This document shows positions 8,418-16,232 of a stretch of DNA of 64,000 bases, one piece after another. The stretch spans positions 19,110 to 83,109 of the forward strand of contig JAUNDN010000005.1 of assembly GCA_030526045.1 (NCBI GenBank), written 5' to 3'. The DNA is from Bacillota bacterium. GTDB taxonomy: Bacteria; Bacillota; Clostridia; Lachnospirales; Lachnospiraceae. The translations under genes and the position numbers were made by a program. Positions within the stretch are counted from its first letter, which is position 1. Each line of letters opens with the position of its first letter. Under the pieces are notes generated by a model. It saw only the letters and a program-made list of their open reading frames with translations, did no database searches and was not told the origin of the DNA.

Positions 8418-10163
8418 TTACTCTACATCCTGTAATGCTGCAAAATCTTCTTCTCCTGTACGAACCTTTACAACCTTGTCTACGTTATATACAAAGATCT
8501 TACCGTCTCCGATATGTCCTGTATACAGAGCCTTCTTCGCAGCTTCAATAACGGATTCAACAGGAATCTTGCTGACAACAACCTCAACCTTAACCTTAGG
8601 AAGCAGGGTTGCATCAACCTCAACACCACGATACATTTCTCCTGCACCCTTCTGGATACCACAACCCATAACCTGTGTCACTGTCATACCTGTTACACCG
8701 AGATCGTTCATGGCCTTCTTTAAATGATCGTATCTGGACAGCTTTGCAACCACAACCACCTTGTAGATTCCGGTTGCTGCAGAAGGCGCTGCAACCACCT
8801 TGACAGCTGCATCCTTCTGTACTTCAGAAGCTTCTGCATAATCATCTGTTCCAAGATCAGTGTTTTCATTAACATCCATCGTCATTGTATTGGAAATATC
8901 CATAATACTGAAGCCTGCATATGCAGATGTAAGACCATGCTCGCAGGAATCAAGTCCTACAATTTCTTCCTCTTCAGAAACACGAAGACCGGCTGTAGCC
9001 TTAATAATCAGGAAGGTAATGGTAATTGTCACTGCCGTCCATGCAGCCACAGTTATAAATCCAAGAATCTGAACTCCGAGTAATCCAAATCCGCCACCGT
9101 AGAAAAGACCTACTACCGAGTCATTTCCGGGAGCTGATGTTGTTGCAAAAAGACCGACTGCAATCGTACCCCAAATACCGTTTAAGCAGTGAACCGCTAC
9201 TGCACCTACAGGATCATCAATATGAAGCTTATAATCAAGTAACCAGACACCAAATACTACCAGCACACCGGCAACCGCACCAATAATGATTGCACCGGTA
9301 ACATCTGTCACATCACAGGGTGCTGTAATGGCAACAAGTCCTGCAAGGGAAGCATTCAGACACATGGAAACATCAGGCTTACCATATTTTACCCATGTAA
9401 ATACCATACATACTACTGTAGCAATTGCAGGGGCAACCGTTGTTGTCAGAAATACTGAGCCCAACTGTTCAACGCTGGTACATGCTGCACCGTTAAATCC
9501 GTACCAGCCAAGCCACAGAATAAATACGCCAAGACATCCGATAGGAAGGTTATGTCCGGGGAATGCATTTACCTTTGTAACCTTTCCATTTTTGTCAGTT
9601 ACAAACTTACCGATACGGGGACCTAAGATCTTTGCGCCAATCAGAGCGGAAATGCCGCCAACCATATGGATTGCGCAGGAACCGGCAAAATCATGGAAGC
9701 CAAGCTGTGCCAGCCAGCCGCCACCCCAGATCCAGTGAGCTTCAATAGGATAGATCAAAGCGGAAATAATTGCGGAATAAACACAATAGGATAAGAACTT
9801 AGTTCTCTCAGCCATTGCACCGGAAACAATTGTTGCGGTAGTCGCACAGAACACCAGATTAAATACAAAGCTTGACCAGTCAAAGCTCTCATAGCTTGTA
9901 AAAATATCAAATCCGGGTTTTCCGATAAAACCAACTAAGTCTTCTCCAAGTAATAAGCTAAAACCAATCAGAATGAAAACAACTGTACCAATACAGAAGT
10001 CCATCAGATTTTTCATCAGGATATTACCTGCATTCTTTGCTCTGGTAAAGCCGGTTTCTACCATCGCAAACCCGGCCTGCATCCAGAACACCAGCGCTGC
10101 ACCGATTAAAAACCAGACAGCAAATACCTGACCACTTACAGCACTCATAATTTCTTCTGTCAT
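8418..10163 (-). CDS. Ammonium transporter fused to a C-terminal PII (GlnB/GlnK) domain
   Basis: 581 residues. Residues 1 to about 405 are an Amt channel with about 11 membrane helices; the two pore histidines are in DFAGSCAIHMVGG and PVGAVAVHCLNG. An acidic, Ala-rich linker follows. Residues 467-581 are a complete PII domain with the T-loop (QKGAGEMYRG), the B-loop GDGKIF and the C-loop RTGE. Free PII proteins block Amt pores in response to 2-oxoglutarate and ATP/ADP, so the fusion carries its own gate. The T-loop Tyr51 that GlnD uridylylates in proteobacteria is Val here (RGVEV). Start: ATG at 10163 behind GAGGAGG; an earlier in-frame ATG overlaps that site. The gene stands alone, with a strong promoter and a two-hairpin leader. 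Confidence 0.95.
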   Translation of the reverse strand: MTEEIMSAVSGQVFAVWFLIGAALVFWMQAGFAMVETGFTRAKNAGNILMKNLMDFCIGTVVFILIGFSLLLGEDLVGFIGKPGFDIFTSYESFDWSSFVFNLVFCATTATIVSGAMAERTKFLSYCVYSAIISALIYPIEAHWIWGGGWLAQLGFHDFAGSCAIHMVGGISALIGAKILGPRIGKFVTDKNGKVTKVNAFPGHNLPIGCLGVFILWLGWYGFNGAACTSVEQLGSVFLTTTVAPAIATVVCMVFTWVKYGKPDVSMCLNASLAGLVAITAPCDVTDVTGAIIIGAVAGVLVVFGVWLLDYKLHIDDPVGAVAVHCLNGIWGTIAVGLFATTSAPGNDSVVGLFYGGGFGLLGVQILGFITVAAWTAVTITITFLIIKATAGLRVSEEEEIVGLDSCEHGLTSAYAGFSIMDISNTMTMDVNENTDLGTDDYAEASEVQKDAAVKVVAAPSAATGIYKVVVVAKLSRYDHLKKAMNDLGVTGMTVTQVMGCGIQKGAGEMYRGVEVDATLLPKVKVEVVVSKIPVESVIEAAKKALYTGHIGDGKIFVYNVDKVVKVRTGEEDFAALQDVE

Positions 10164-10195
10164 AACACTTTTCCTCCTCATCATGAAATTAAAAA

Positions 10196-10245
10196 AAGCG
10201 AATGCAAACGGCCCTTGTCCCTTATCAAGCTCCTTTGCTTCGCTT
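10196..10245 (-). promoter_or_regulatory. Second leader hairpin of amt-PII, terminator-like
   Basis: On the minus strand AAGCGAA-GCAAA-GG pairs with CC-TTTGC-TTCGCTT with single-base bulges, and seven T residues follow at once (10190-10196). It ends about 10 bases before the GAGGAGG site of amt-PII. It looks like a conditional terminator (attenuator) or a structure that masks the ribosome site. Its 5' arm repeats the GCAAAGG of the first hairpin. Confidence 0.6.
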
Positions 10246-10268
10246 CTTCTAACTTATTAAAATAAAAA

Positions 10269-10293
10269 GACACTACGGTTTTCCCATAGCGCC
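10269..10293 (-). promoter_or_regulatory. First leader hairpin of amt-PII, shared with pyrG
   Basis: GGCGCTATGG pairs with CCGTAGTGTC (10 bp including G-U pairs) around the loop GAAAA, and TTTTT follows. Together with the preceding AAAGCAAA it forms AAAGCAAAGGCGCTATG, found again at the pyrG transcript start at 25022-25038. It lies only about 10 bases after the expected transcription start. Function unknown; see findings. Confidence 0.65.
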
Positions 10294-10310
10294 TTTGCTT
10301 TATGTATTAC

Positions 10311-10339
10311 ATAATATCATCCTGTTTCTCATCTGTCAA
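10311..10339 (-). promoter_or_regulatory. Sigma-A promoter of amt-PII
   Basis: TTGACA (10334-10339) and TATTAT (10311-10316) on the minus strand are separated by 17 bp. The -35 box abuts the stop codon of the upstream acetyltransferase gene. Transcription would start near 10304, giving a leader of about 140 bases. Confidence 0.8.
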
Positions 10340-11221
10340 TCATTTTTTACAATTTTTTACAAACAGTTTGTAATGACGGTCAGATTCAATCACATCGCGG
10401 TCAAATAAAAACCCCAGTTTCTTCAACAGCCGCAATGAGCTTTCATTTTTTTCATCCACAAGAGCCTGTACCGCTTCAAATGCAAGTTCTTCCCGCGCAT
10501 ATCTTAGAATTGCTTCACACACCTCGTAGGCATATCCTTTTTTCTGAAAAGGCACACCGATCACAAAGCCAAGCTCCGGGATTTCATATCCTTCTCTTAC
10601 ACTAAGTCCCGCTCTTCCGATAATTTCTCCGCTCTCTTTCAGAATCACTGTCCAAAGTCCAAACCCGTAAAAACCATAAATCTGTTCAATATAAGACTTC
10701 ATATAGGCAATTTCAGATTCTTTTTCAGGGAACAAATTCTCCATATAATATGTGATGGATGGATCCTGATAAATCCGATAAAAATCCTCCACATCAGACA
10801 CCATGCTCTCCCTGACACGTAATCTTTCTGTCTCGAGAATATTCCAGGGAAGACCGGCAAGACGGCAAAAAGCTTCTTCATAAGAACGATATTCCAGCGA
10901 GAAAATGTCCTCCACCGCATACTTTGCCGCCGAGAGATTTTGATCTTTATTGTTTTCATGATAAACTGCAATCATAAAGTACCCCAGGCATAAAAGTCTT
11001 TGAAGGCAAAGAGGATCATCTGTAAGGATCAGCATTTCCCCAGGAGAAACAAGCCCTGCCTGTATCATTTCTTCACACAGCTTCTCGCCACGTTCTGAGT
11101 CCAGCTTCCGAAACAGAACTTTAACGTCTCCCTCTTCTGTCCTTTTCAGAATTTCACCCCTGCATCTATCCACAGCTTCATAATAATATTCAGTTAGCAA
11201 AAACAGAATGTATTTCATCAT
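10340..11221 (-). CDS. GNAT (RimJ/RimL-type) acetyltransferase with an N-terminal HAD-like extension
   Basis: 294 residues. The C-terminal 165 or so (from TERLRVRES) are a RimJ/RimL-type GNAT domain: GFGLWTVILKESGEIIGRAGL, then the acetyl-CoA loop PFQKKGYAYEVC and NESSLRLLKKLGF. The first 125 residues do not belong to GNAT. The phrase MLILTDDPLCLQRLLCLGY and what follows recall the C-terminal half of a HAD phosphatase-like fold, but the catalytic Asp motif is absent. Substrate unknown. The ATG at 11221 is chosen because CGGAG lies six bases before it; an adjacent ATG (11218) is equally possible. It is transcribed divergently from the cyclophilin gene. Confidence 0.8.
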   Translation of the reverse strand: MMKYILFLLTEYYYEAVDRCRGEILKRTEEGDVKVLFRKLDSERGEKLCEEMIQAGLVSPGEMLILTDDPLCLQRLLCLGYFMIAVYHENNKDQNLSAAKYAVEDIFSLEYRSYEEAFCRLAGLPWNILETERLRVRESMVSDVEDFYRIYQDPSITYYMENLFPEKESEIAYMKSYIEQIYGFYGFGLWTVILKESGEIIGRAGLSVREGYEIPELGFVIGVPFQKKGYAYEVCEAILRYAREELAFEAVQALVDEKNESSLRLLKKLGFLFDRDVIESDRHYKLFVKNCKK

Positions 11222-11310
11222 TGTCAACTCCGGCTGCTTCCGATAAAATAGTAATAGCGCTTATATTATAATACGGCGTTCTATAAATGGAAAGAAAGGA
11301 AGTAACTATT

Positions 11311-11832
11311 ATGGCTCAAAATCCTGTTGTTACATTTACAATGGAAGACGGAGGTGTGATCAAAGCCGAGCTTTATCCCGAAATTGCTCCAATCTCCGTA
11401 AACAATTTTATCAGTCTGATCAACAAAAACTTTTATGATGGTCTGATCTTTCACCGTGTCATCCGGGGCTTTATGATCCAGGGAGGGGATCCTGAGGGTA
11501 CCGGTTGCGGAGGTCCCGGTTATAGCATCAAGGGAGAATTTTCCCAGAATGGCGTGGAAAACAATCTCAAGCATACGGAAGGAGTCCTTTCCATGGCCAG
11601 AAGCATGGCTCCCAATTCGGCAGGTTCCCAGTTCTTTATCATGCATAAGACTTCTCCTCATTTAGACGGCTCCTATGCTGCCTTTGGAAAAGTAATTGAA
11701 GGAATGGATATTGTGAACAAAATTGCTGAAACAGCGACAGATTATGCTGACAGACCGTTAGAGGATCAGAGAATGAAAAGCGTTACTGTTGAAACTTTTG
11801 GTATCGATTATCCCGAACCGGACAAATTTTAA
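11311..11832 (+). CDS. Peptidyl-prolyl cis-trans isomerase, cyclophilin type
   Basis: 173 residues, a single compact cyclophilin domain without signal peptide. The active-site signature runs from FHRVIRGFMIQGGD (catalytic Arg) to GSQFFIMHK and AAFGKVIEGMD. It speeds proline isomerisation during folding in the cytoplasm. The ATG at 11311 has AAGGAAG upstream; the open frame extends 24 bases further but without a site. A TATAAT-like box near 11266 could be its -10. It is the only plus-strand gene in the first 25 kb and ends in an intergenic region with two hairpins. Confidence 0.93.
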   Translation: MAQNPVVTFTMEDGGVIKAELYPEIAPISVNNFISLINKNFYDGLIFHRVIRGFMIQGGDPEGTGCGGPGYSIKGEFSQNGVENNLKHTEGVLSMARSMAPNSAGSQFFIMHKTSPHLDGSYAAFGKVIEGMDIVNKIAETATDYADRPLEDQRMKSVTVETFGIDYPEPDKF

Positions 11833-12010
11833 GTATTTTATAGTACCAGAGTACTAGTCTGTTCACATTTTGTTCATATTTAATTTAAAAAAACTTAATT
11901 GGTATAACATTCTTTAGACATTTCTGTCCTTTATACTAACATCATAAGATACAGAAATGCAGTTGCCAATTTCAAAGTAATTGATTTTTTAATAACTTTT
12001 TCATAATAAA

Positions 12011-12037
12011 TGCCAAGTAAACAAGGTTTACTTGGCA
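12011..12037. terminator. Hairpin downstream of the cyclophilin gene
   Basis: A perfect 12-bp inverted repeat, TGCCAAGTAAAC / GTTTACTTGGCA, with a 3-base loop. The T-rich tail on the plus strand is interrupted (TCCTCCCTTTT), so it is a modest terminator for the cyclophilin gene. Nothing convincing was found in the 180 bases before it (11833-12010): only AT-rich sequence and short inverted repeats. Confidence 0.55.
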
Positions 12038-12058
12038 TCCTCCCTTTTATGGCGAAAA

Positions 12059-12086
12059 AAGGTGGTTTCTGAAGAGAAACCACCTT
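12059..12086. terminator. Bidirectional terminator between cyclophilin and fba
   Basis: AAGGTGGTTTCT pairs perfectly with AGAAACCACCTT around GAAG. On the minus strand a run of T residues follows directly, as for an intrinsic terminator of fba; the plus strand has TTTT. Confidence 0.8.
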
Positions 12087-12104
12087 TTAATTGATTCATT
12101 ATTC

Positions 12105-13073
12105 TTAAGCCTTACCATCAGAACCAAGTACGTTCACGATCTTGTGAGCAACCATGTCCTTAACAGCCTGACGAGCGGGCTTTAAGTACTGACGAGGATC
12201 AAAGTGATCCGGATGCTCTGCAAAGTACTTACGGATATTACCTGTCATTGCAAGACGAATATCAGAGTCGATGTTGATCTTACATACTGCAAGCTGTGCT
12301 GCCTTACGGAGCTGCTCTTCCGGAATACCTACTGCATCAGGCATATTACCGCCATACTGATTCACCATCTTTACGAATTCCTGAGGAACGGAAGAAGAAC
12401 CATGAAGAACGATAGGGAAGCCGGGAAGACGCTTAATGCACTCCTCCAATACATCGAAACGAAGCGGAGGGGGAACTAAGATACCTTCTGCGTTTCTGGT
12501 ACACTGAGCTGCCGTAAACTTGTAAGCTCCATGGGAAGTACCGATAGCAATTGCGAGAGAGTCACAGCCTGTTCTGTCAACAAATTCTTCAACTTCTTCG
12601 GGACGGGTGTACATTTCCTTGCCGGCTTCTACTACAACTTCATCCTCTACACCGGCTAATGTTCCAAGCTCTGCCTCAACAACTACACCATGTGCATGTG
12701 CATATTCTACAACCTGCTTGGTGAGTGCAATATTGTCCTCGAAGGACTTGGAAGATGCATCGATCATAACGGAAGTAAATCCTCCGTCAATACAGGATTT
12801 GCACAGTTCAAAGCTGTCACCGTGGTCTAAGTGAAGAGCGATCGGAATCTGAGGATTCTCCGCTACTGCTGCCTCCACTAACTTAACCAGATAGGTATGG
12901 TTAGCATAAGCACGCGCTCCCTTGGAAACCTGAAGAATAACAGGGCTGTTAAGCTCGCCTGCTGCCTCAGTAATACCCTGAACGATCTCCATGTTGTTTA
13001 CGTTGAATGCACCGATTGCATAGCCGCCATCATATGCCTTCTTAAACATTTCTGTGGTTGTAACTAATGGCAT
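12105..13073 (-). CDS. fba: Class II fructose-1,6-bisphosphate aldolase
   Basis: 322 residues. Zinc and substrate motifs are in order: ALHLDHGD (His-Asp-His zinc site and base), VEAELGTLAGVEDEV, IGTSHGAYK, and VLHGSSSVPQEF. It cleaves fructose-1,6-bisphosphate to dihydroxyacetone phosphate and glyceraldehyde-3-phosphate in glycolysis and runs in reverse for gluconeogenesis. The ATG at 13073 has AAAGGTGG upstream. It forms a one-gene unit with its own strong promoter (13141-13169) and terminator. A perfect 12-bp palindrome lies in its 5' untranslated region. Confidence 0.95.
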   Translation of the reverse strand: MPLVTTTEMFKKAYDGGYAIGAFNVNNMEIVQGITEAAGELNSPVILQVSKGARAYANHTYLVKLVEAAVAENPQIPIALHLDHGDSFELCKSCIDGGFTSVMIDASSKSFEDNIALTKQVVEYAHAHGVVVEAELGTLAGVEDEVVVEAGKEMYTRPEEVEEFVDRTGCDSLAIAIGTSHGAYKFTAAQCTRNAEGILVPPPLRFDVLEECIKRLPGFPIVLHGSSSVPQEFVKMVNQYGGNMPDAVGIPEEQLRKAAQLAVCKINIDSDIRLAMTGNIRKYFAEHPDHFDPRQYLKPARQAVKDMVAHKIVNVLGSDGKA

Positions 13074-13104
13074 TATTTTTACCACCTTTCTTAATGATAT
13101 TATT

Positions 13105-13116
13105 TTGACCGGTCAA
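13105..13116. promoter_or_regulatory. Palindrome in the fba leader, possible operator
   Basis: TTGACCGGTCAA is a perfect 12-bp palindrome between the predicted fba start of transcription (about 13134) and its ribosome site. A partial copy of one arm (GACCGG) overlaps its edge (13117-13122). Position and symmetry suit a repressor site; the regulator is unknown. Confidence 0.4.
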
Positions 13117-13140
13117 GACCGGAAATTCACTACCGCTCCT

Positions 13141-13169
13141 ATTATACCCCAAAGCTTGTCCTTTCGCAA
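13141..13169 (-). promoter_or_regulatory. Sigma-A promoter of fba
   Basis: TTGCGA (13164-13169) and TATAAT (13141-13146) on the minus strand, 17 bp apart. Confidence 0.8.
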
Positions 13170-13206
13170 ATATATTCTAGGAAAAAATGCTTTCGGAGGA
13201 AATTTT

Positions 13207-14103
13207 CTAATTAGGTACACGAATCTGCAATGCCTGTTTAAATACCTGAATATTGACCTCCCGATGCTTTCCTCCATACTCGCCGTCCAACGTCCAGGCT
13301 ATTTCTTCCTCAGCCGTTGCCTTCAGCGCAGACGTTTTAAAGCAATACATAAGATCCGTATTAATATTTCTGTTAAGAAGTGCTGCCATGATGGTGTTCA
13401 GCTCCACCGGATTCGCCGGTCTCTTGATCAAGGTCACTTCAAATTCCCCGTCATCCAGCTGGACATATTTCCCTGTAATTCTCTTAAATCCCCCTACAGA
13501 AAGGGAGTTCGTGATCATACCAAAAATGAAATCTCCTTCCAGAATCTGCCCGTCATGTTCTACACGCATCGGATAGGATTTTATTCCGGACAGCCGCTTC
13601 ATCCCCTCCAGCACATATGCCATATGTCCAAGTATATTCTTGACATCCTGTCTGGTCTCATAGGAAACCTCCGTAAAGAGACCAAATGCTGCAATATATA
13701 CAAAGACATCATCATTAAAACCGCCAATATCACAGCTAAAGGTCCGGCCATTCACGATCACATGTGCAGCGTCAATCATATTCTTTGGAATTTGAAGGCT
13801 ATTGGCAAAATCATTAGTGCTCCCTGCGGGAACATAACCGATAGGAAGTCTTTTGTCACACTGCATCATTCCGGTGACCACCTCATCTAATGTTCCGTCT
13901 CCCCCACTGCAGACGATAATGTCGTAAAAGCCCAGTCTTCGCTGTGTAACCGCTGTAAAGCCATCTCCCCTTGCCTGTGTTGGATACGCAGTTACCTCAA
14001 ATCCCGCTTTCGTAAAAATATCTATAATATCCAGCAGGTTGCTTCTAATCTTAGCCTTTCCCGCTCTTGGATTATAGATAAAAAGCATTTTTTTCTTTTC
14101 CAT
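13207..14103 (-). CDS. Diacylglycerol / lipid kinase family protein (DagK/YegS type)
   Basis: 298 residues. LFIYNPRAGK near the N-terminus, CSGGDGTLDEVVTG (nucleotide-binding GGDGT) and VPAGSTNDFANSLQIP are the conserved blocks of the DAGK catalytic family. Members phosphorylate diacylglycerol or related lipids with ATP; DgkB recycles diacylglycerol released during lipoteichoic acid synthesis. The exact lipid cannot be told. The ATG at 14103 is chosen from its GGAGAAG site; two earlier in-frame ATGs lack one. The terminator of the upstream crh-like operon lies only about 25 bases before the start, so the promoter is unclear. Confidence 0.85.
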   Translation of the reverse strand: MEKKKMLFIYNPRAGKAKIRSNLLDIIDIFTKAGFEVTAYPTQARGDGFTAVTQRRLGFYDIIVCSGGDGTLDEVVTGMMQCDKRLPIGYVPAGSTNDFANSLQIPKNMIDAAHVIVNGRTFSCDIGGFNDDVFVYIAAFGLFTEVSYETRQDVKNILGHMAYVLEGMKRLSGIKSYPMRVEHDGQILEGDFIFGMITNSLSVGGFKRITGKYVQLDDGEFEVTLIKRPANPVELNTIMAALLNRNINTDLMYCFKTSALKATAEEEIAWTLDGEYGGKHREVNIQVFKQALQIRVPN

Positions 14104-14127
14104 AAACGATATCTTCTCCATTTTGTG

Positions 14128-14157
14128 CAAAAAGGGGCAAAGCCTCCGCTTTGCCCC
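14128..14157 (-). terminator. Terminator of the murB-rapZ-whiA-crh run
   Basis: GGGGCAAAGC pairs with GCTTTGCCCC around a 4-base loop, with a run of T residues on the minus strand. It lies 16 bases after the crh-like stop codon. Confidence 0.85.
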
Positions 14158-14172
14158 TCACTCATTCAATTA

Positions 14173-14439
14173 TCAGCCCTGCTGTTTCTTTCCACTTAAA
14201 TACTCCTCAATACTGTCAATAGCTGCCTGTTCATCATCACCGTCTGTAATAACCTTGACAGACTCTCCGGTTCCAAGTGCCAGGCTCATCATCCCCATAA
14301 TGCTCTTCGCATTCACCTTTTTCCCCTCTGTCTCAATGTAAACAGAACTTTCAAACTGACTTGCCACCTGTACCAGCATAGCTACCGGTCTCGCTTCCAG
14401 CCCTCCGGTCAGTTGAATCTTAATAGACTTTTCCTTCAT
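14173..14439 (-). CDS. crh: Crh-like HPr protein (His15 replaced by Glu)
   Basis: 88 residues with the HPr fold. The phosphoenolpyruvate-dependent site that is His15 in HPr is Glu15 here (GGLEARP), so it cannot carry phosphate for sugar transport. Ser46 and its surroundings (NAKSIMG) are intact, matching the HPr kinase target. Bacillus Crh, with Gln15 and Ser46, has the same logic and the same place after whiA, so a role as CcpA co-regulator is inferred. The hprK gene lies 3.7 kb upstream in the same direction. AAAGGAGGAG precedes the ATG. It is the last gene of the run and is followed by a terminator. Confidence 0.85.
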   Translation of the reverse strand: MKEKSIKIQLTGGLEARPVAMLVQVASQFESSVYIETEGKKVNAKSIMGMMSLALGTGESVKVITDGDDEQAAIDSIEEYLSGKKQQG

Positions 14440-14453
14440 AATATTCTCCTCCT

Positions 14454-15332
14454 TTACGCCCTGATTTTCTCAGCTATCTCGCTGAGCTTTCGCAATCTAT
14501 GATTTACACCGGACTTACCGACCGGTGGATTGAGGTAACCCCCAAGCTCCTGTAGGGAGCTCTCCGGATGCTCCAGCCTGATCTTTGCCATTTGACGAAG
14601 ATTTTCAGGGAGATTTGATAACCCATAATGCTTCTGTAGAAGTTCTATATCTTGAATCTGCTTATTTGCTGCATTTACTGTTTTGGTAATATTCGCGGCT
14701 TCACAATTAACCTGACGGTTAATGGAATTTCGAACCTCCTTTTCGACCCGAAGGTTTTCAAGCTCCATCAGACATCGGTGTGCGCCTATTACATTCAAAA
14801 GATCGACAATTCCTGCGCCTTCCTTTAAATATACCACGTAATATTTCTTACGCCTGATGATCCTTGCTTCTATATCAAAGCTTGCCACGACCTGTCTGAT
14901 TTGTTCCGCCCATGCTTCATACTCACATACAAATTCCAAATGATATCCCTTGTTGGGATCGCTCATGGAACCAAAGCACAAAAAAGCACCTCTCAGAAAA
15001 GCTCTTCTGCAACAGCTGTTCTTAAGCAGCACCGGATTAATCTCTTCCGAAAGAGAATGCAGATGACCACTTTCATCTAAAATCTTAACAGCCTGAAGAA
15101 CTTTCTCTGTAATCCCATTAATCATAAATGTTTTTTTCAATAATGTAAAGTATTTTCTGGAAACAGATGAATTTTCAGAAACTATCGTGATTTCCTCCGG
15201 ATATCCGTTGCTTAACCTGATTTTACATCCGAAATGAATCATCGCTGCCAACTCTGCAACCTGACAATGTCTGGAATTAGGAATCACCTTTTCCAGTTCT
15301 TCTTTTACATTTGATGAAAATGACATGACCAT
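14454..15332 (-). CDS. whiA: DNA-binding protein WhiA
   Basis: 292 residues. It starts with the typical SFSSNVKEEL, has the LAGLIDADG-homing-endonuclease-like fold (RAFLRGAFLCFGSMSDPNKGYHLEF) and ends with a helix-turn-helix near VGKSGVNHRLRKL. WhiA controls sporulation in Streptomyces and affects chromosome segregation and division in Bacillus. The homing-nuclease catalytic acids are not expected to function. The first ATG (15332) is best spaced from AAGGA; a second lies two codons inside. It sits between rapZ and the crh-like gene, 14 bases from the latter. Confidence 0.95.
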   Translation of the reverse strand: MVMSFSSNVKEELEKVIPNSRHCQVAELAAMIHFGCKIRLSNGYPEEITIVSENSSVSRKYFTLLKKTFMINGITEKVLQAVKILDESGHLHSLSEEINPVLLKNSCCRRAFLRGAFLCFGSMSDPNKGYHLEFVCEYEAWAEQIRQVVASFDIEARIIRRKKYYVVYLKEGAGIVDLLNVIGAHRCLMELENLRVEKEVRNSINRQVNCEAANITKTVNAANKQIQDIELLQKHYGLSNLPENLRQMAKIRLEHPESSLQELGGYLNPPVGKSGVNHRLRKLSEIAEKIRA

Positions 15333-15357
15333 CTCACATCCTTACTCATCCGGCCGG

Positions 15358-16221
15358 CTATATGCCTTGACCCACATCCCTATGGGCAATCTTCAGGCCA
15401 TAGCCCCCATGATTCTTCATGCGTTTGTATAATTCATTTGCTAGTGTCACGCTTCTGTGCTTTCCGCCCGTACATCCGATACCGATAACTAGCTGATATT
15501 TACCTTCCTTCACATAATTGGGAATCAGGAACGCAATCATATCTGCCAGCTTATCGATAAAGCAGTGAGCTTCCTGGAAGCTCATCACATAATCCTGGAC
15601 CTCTTTGTCGTTTCCTGTTTTGTACTTTAGCTCTTCAATATAAAAAGGATTCGGCAGAAATCTGACATCAAATACCAGATCCGCATCCGCCGGGATACCG
15701 TGTTTAAATCCAAAGGACAAAATTGTGACCATCAGACTGTTATACTCTTCATTTTGTACAAAGATCCGCTCCAGTTCTTCTTTCAGCTCTCTGGTAAGAA
15801 GATTAGAAGTATCTATCACATAATCCGATTTATTTCTGATATCGCTTAAAATTCCTCTTTCCTTCTTAATGCCATCCTCAATTCTTCCGTCAGGAGAAAG
15901 AGGGTGCATTCTTCTCGTTTCCTTATATCGCTTTAAAAGGGTCTTGTCATTGGCTTCCATAAACAAAATCTCAAAAGAATAACCGTTTGCCCTAAGCCTC
16001 TCCAAAATCTTCTGAACATCCTCAAAAGCCTGATCCGCACGTACATCCAGGCCAAGTGCAACCTTCGTCACTTCTCCTCCGGGCGTTGCAATCAGTTCAA
16101 CAAATTTTTCTATCAGCGGAACCGGAAGATTGTCCACACAATAAAATCCCGCATCCTCCAGCATCCTCAGAGCAGTACTCTTTCCGCCACCACTCATTCC
16201 CGTTACAACCACAAAGCGCAT
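15358..16221 (-). CDS. rapZ: RNase adapter / nucleotide-binding protein RapZ (YvcJ)
   Basis: 287 residues. Walker A is GMSGGGKST at 8-16. The C-terminal block IGIGCTGGKHRSV ... HRDVGQG is the conserved RapZ signature. In E. coli RapZ guides RNase E to GlmZ and so controls GlmS; in Bacillus YvcJ binds and hydrolyses GTP and affects competence. Which role applies is unknown. Start: ATG at 16221 behind GAGGAG. The yvcK (gluconeogenesis factor) gene that often sits between yvcJ and whiA is absent here. Confidence 0.95.
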   Translation of the reverse strand: MRFVVVTGMSGGGKSTALRMLEDAGFYCVDNLPVPLIEKFVELIATPGGEVTKVALGLDVRADQAFEDVQKILERLRANGYSFEILFMEANDKTLLKRYKETRRMHPLSPDGRIEDGIKKERGILSDIRNKSDYVIDTSNLLTRELKEELERIFVQNEEYNSLMVTILSFGFKHGIPADADLVFDVRFLPNPFYIEELKYKTGNDKEVQDYVMSFQEAHCFIDKLADMIAFLIPNYVKEGKYQLVIGIGCTGGKHRSVTLANELYKRMKNHGGYGLKIAHRDVGQGI

Positions 16222-16232
16222 GATCTTTCTCC

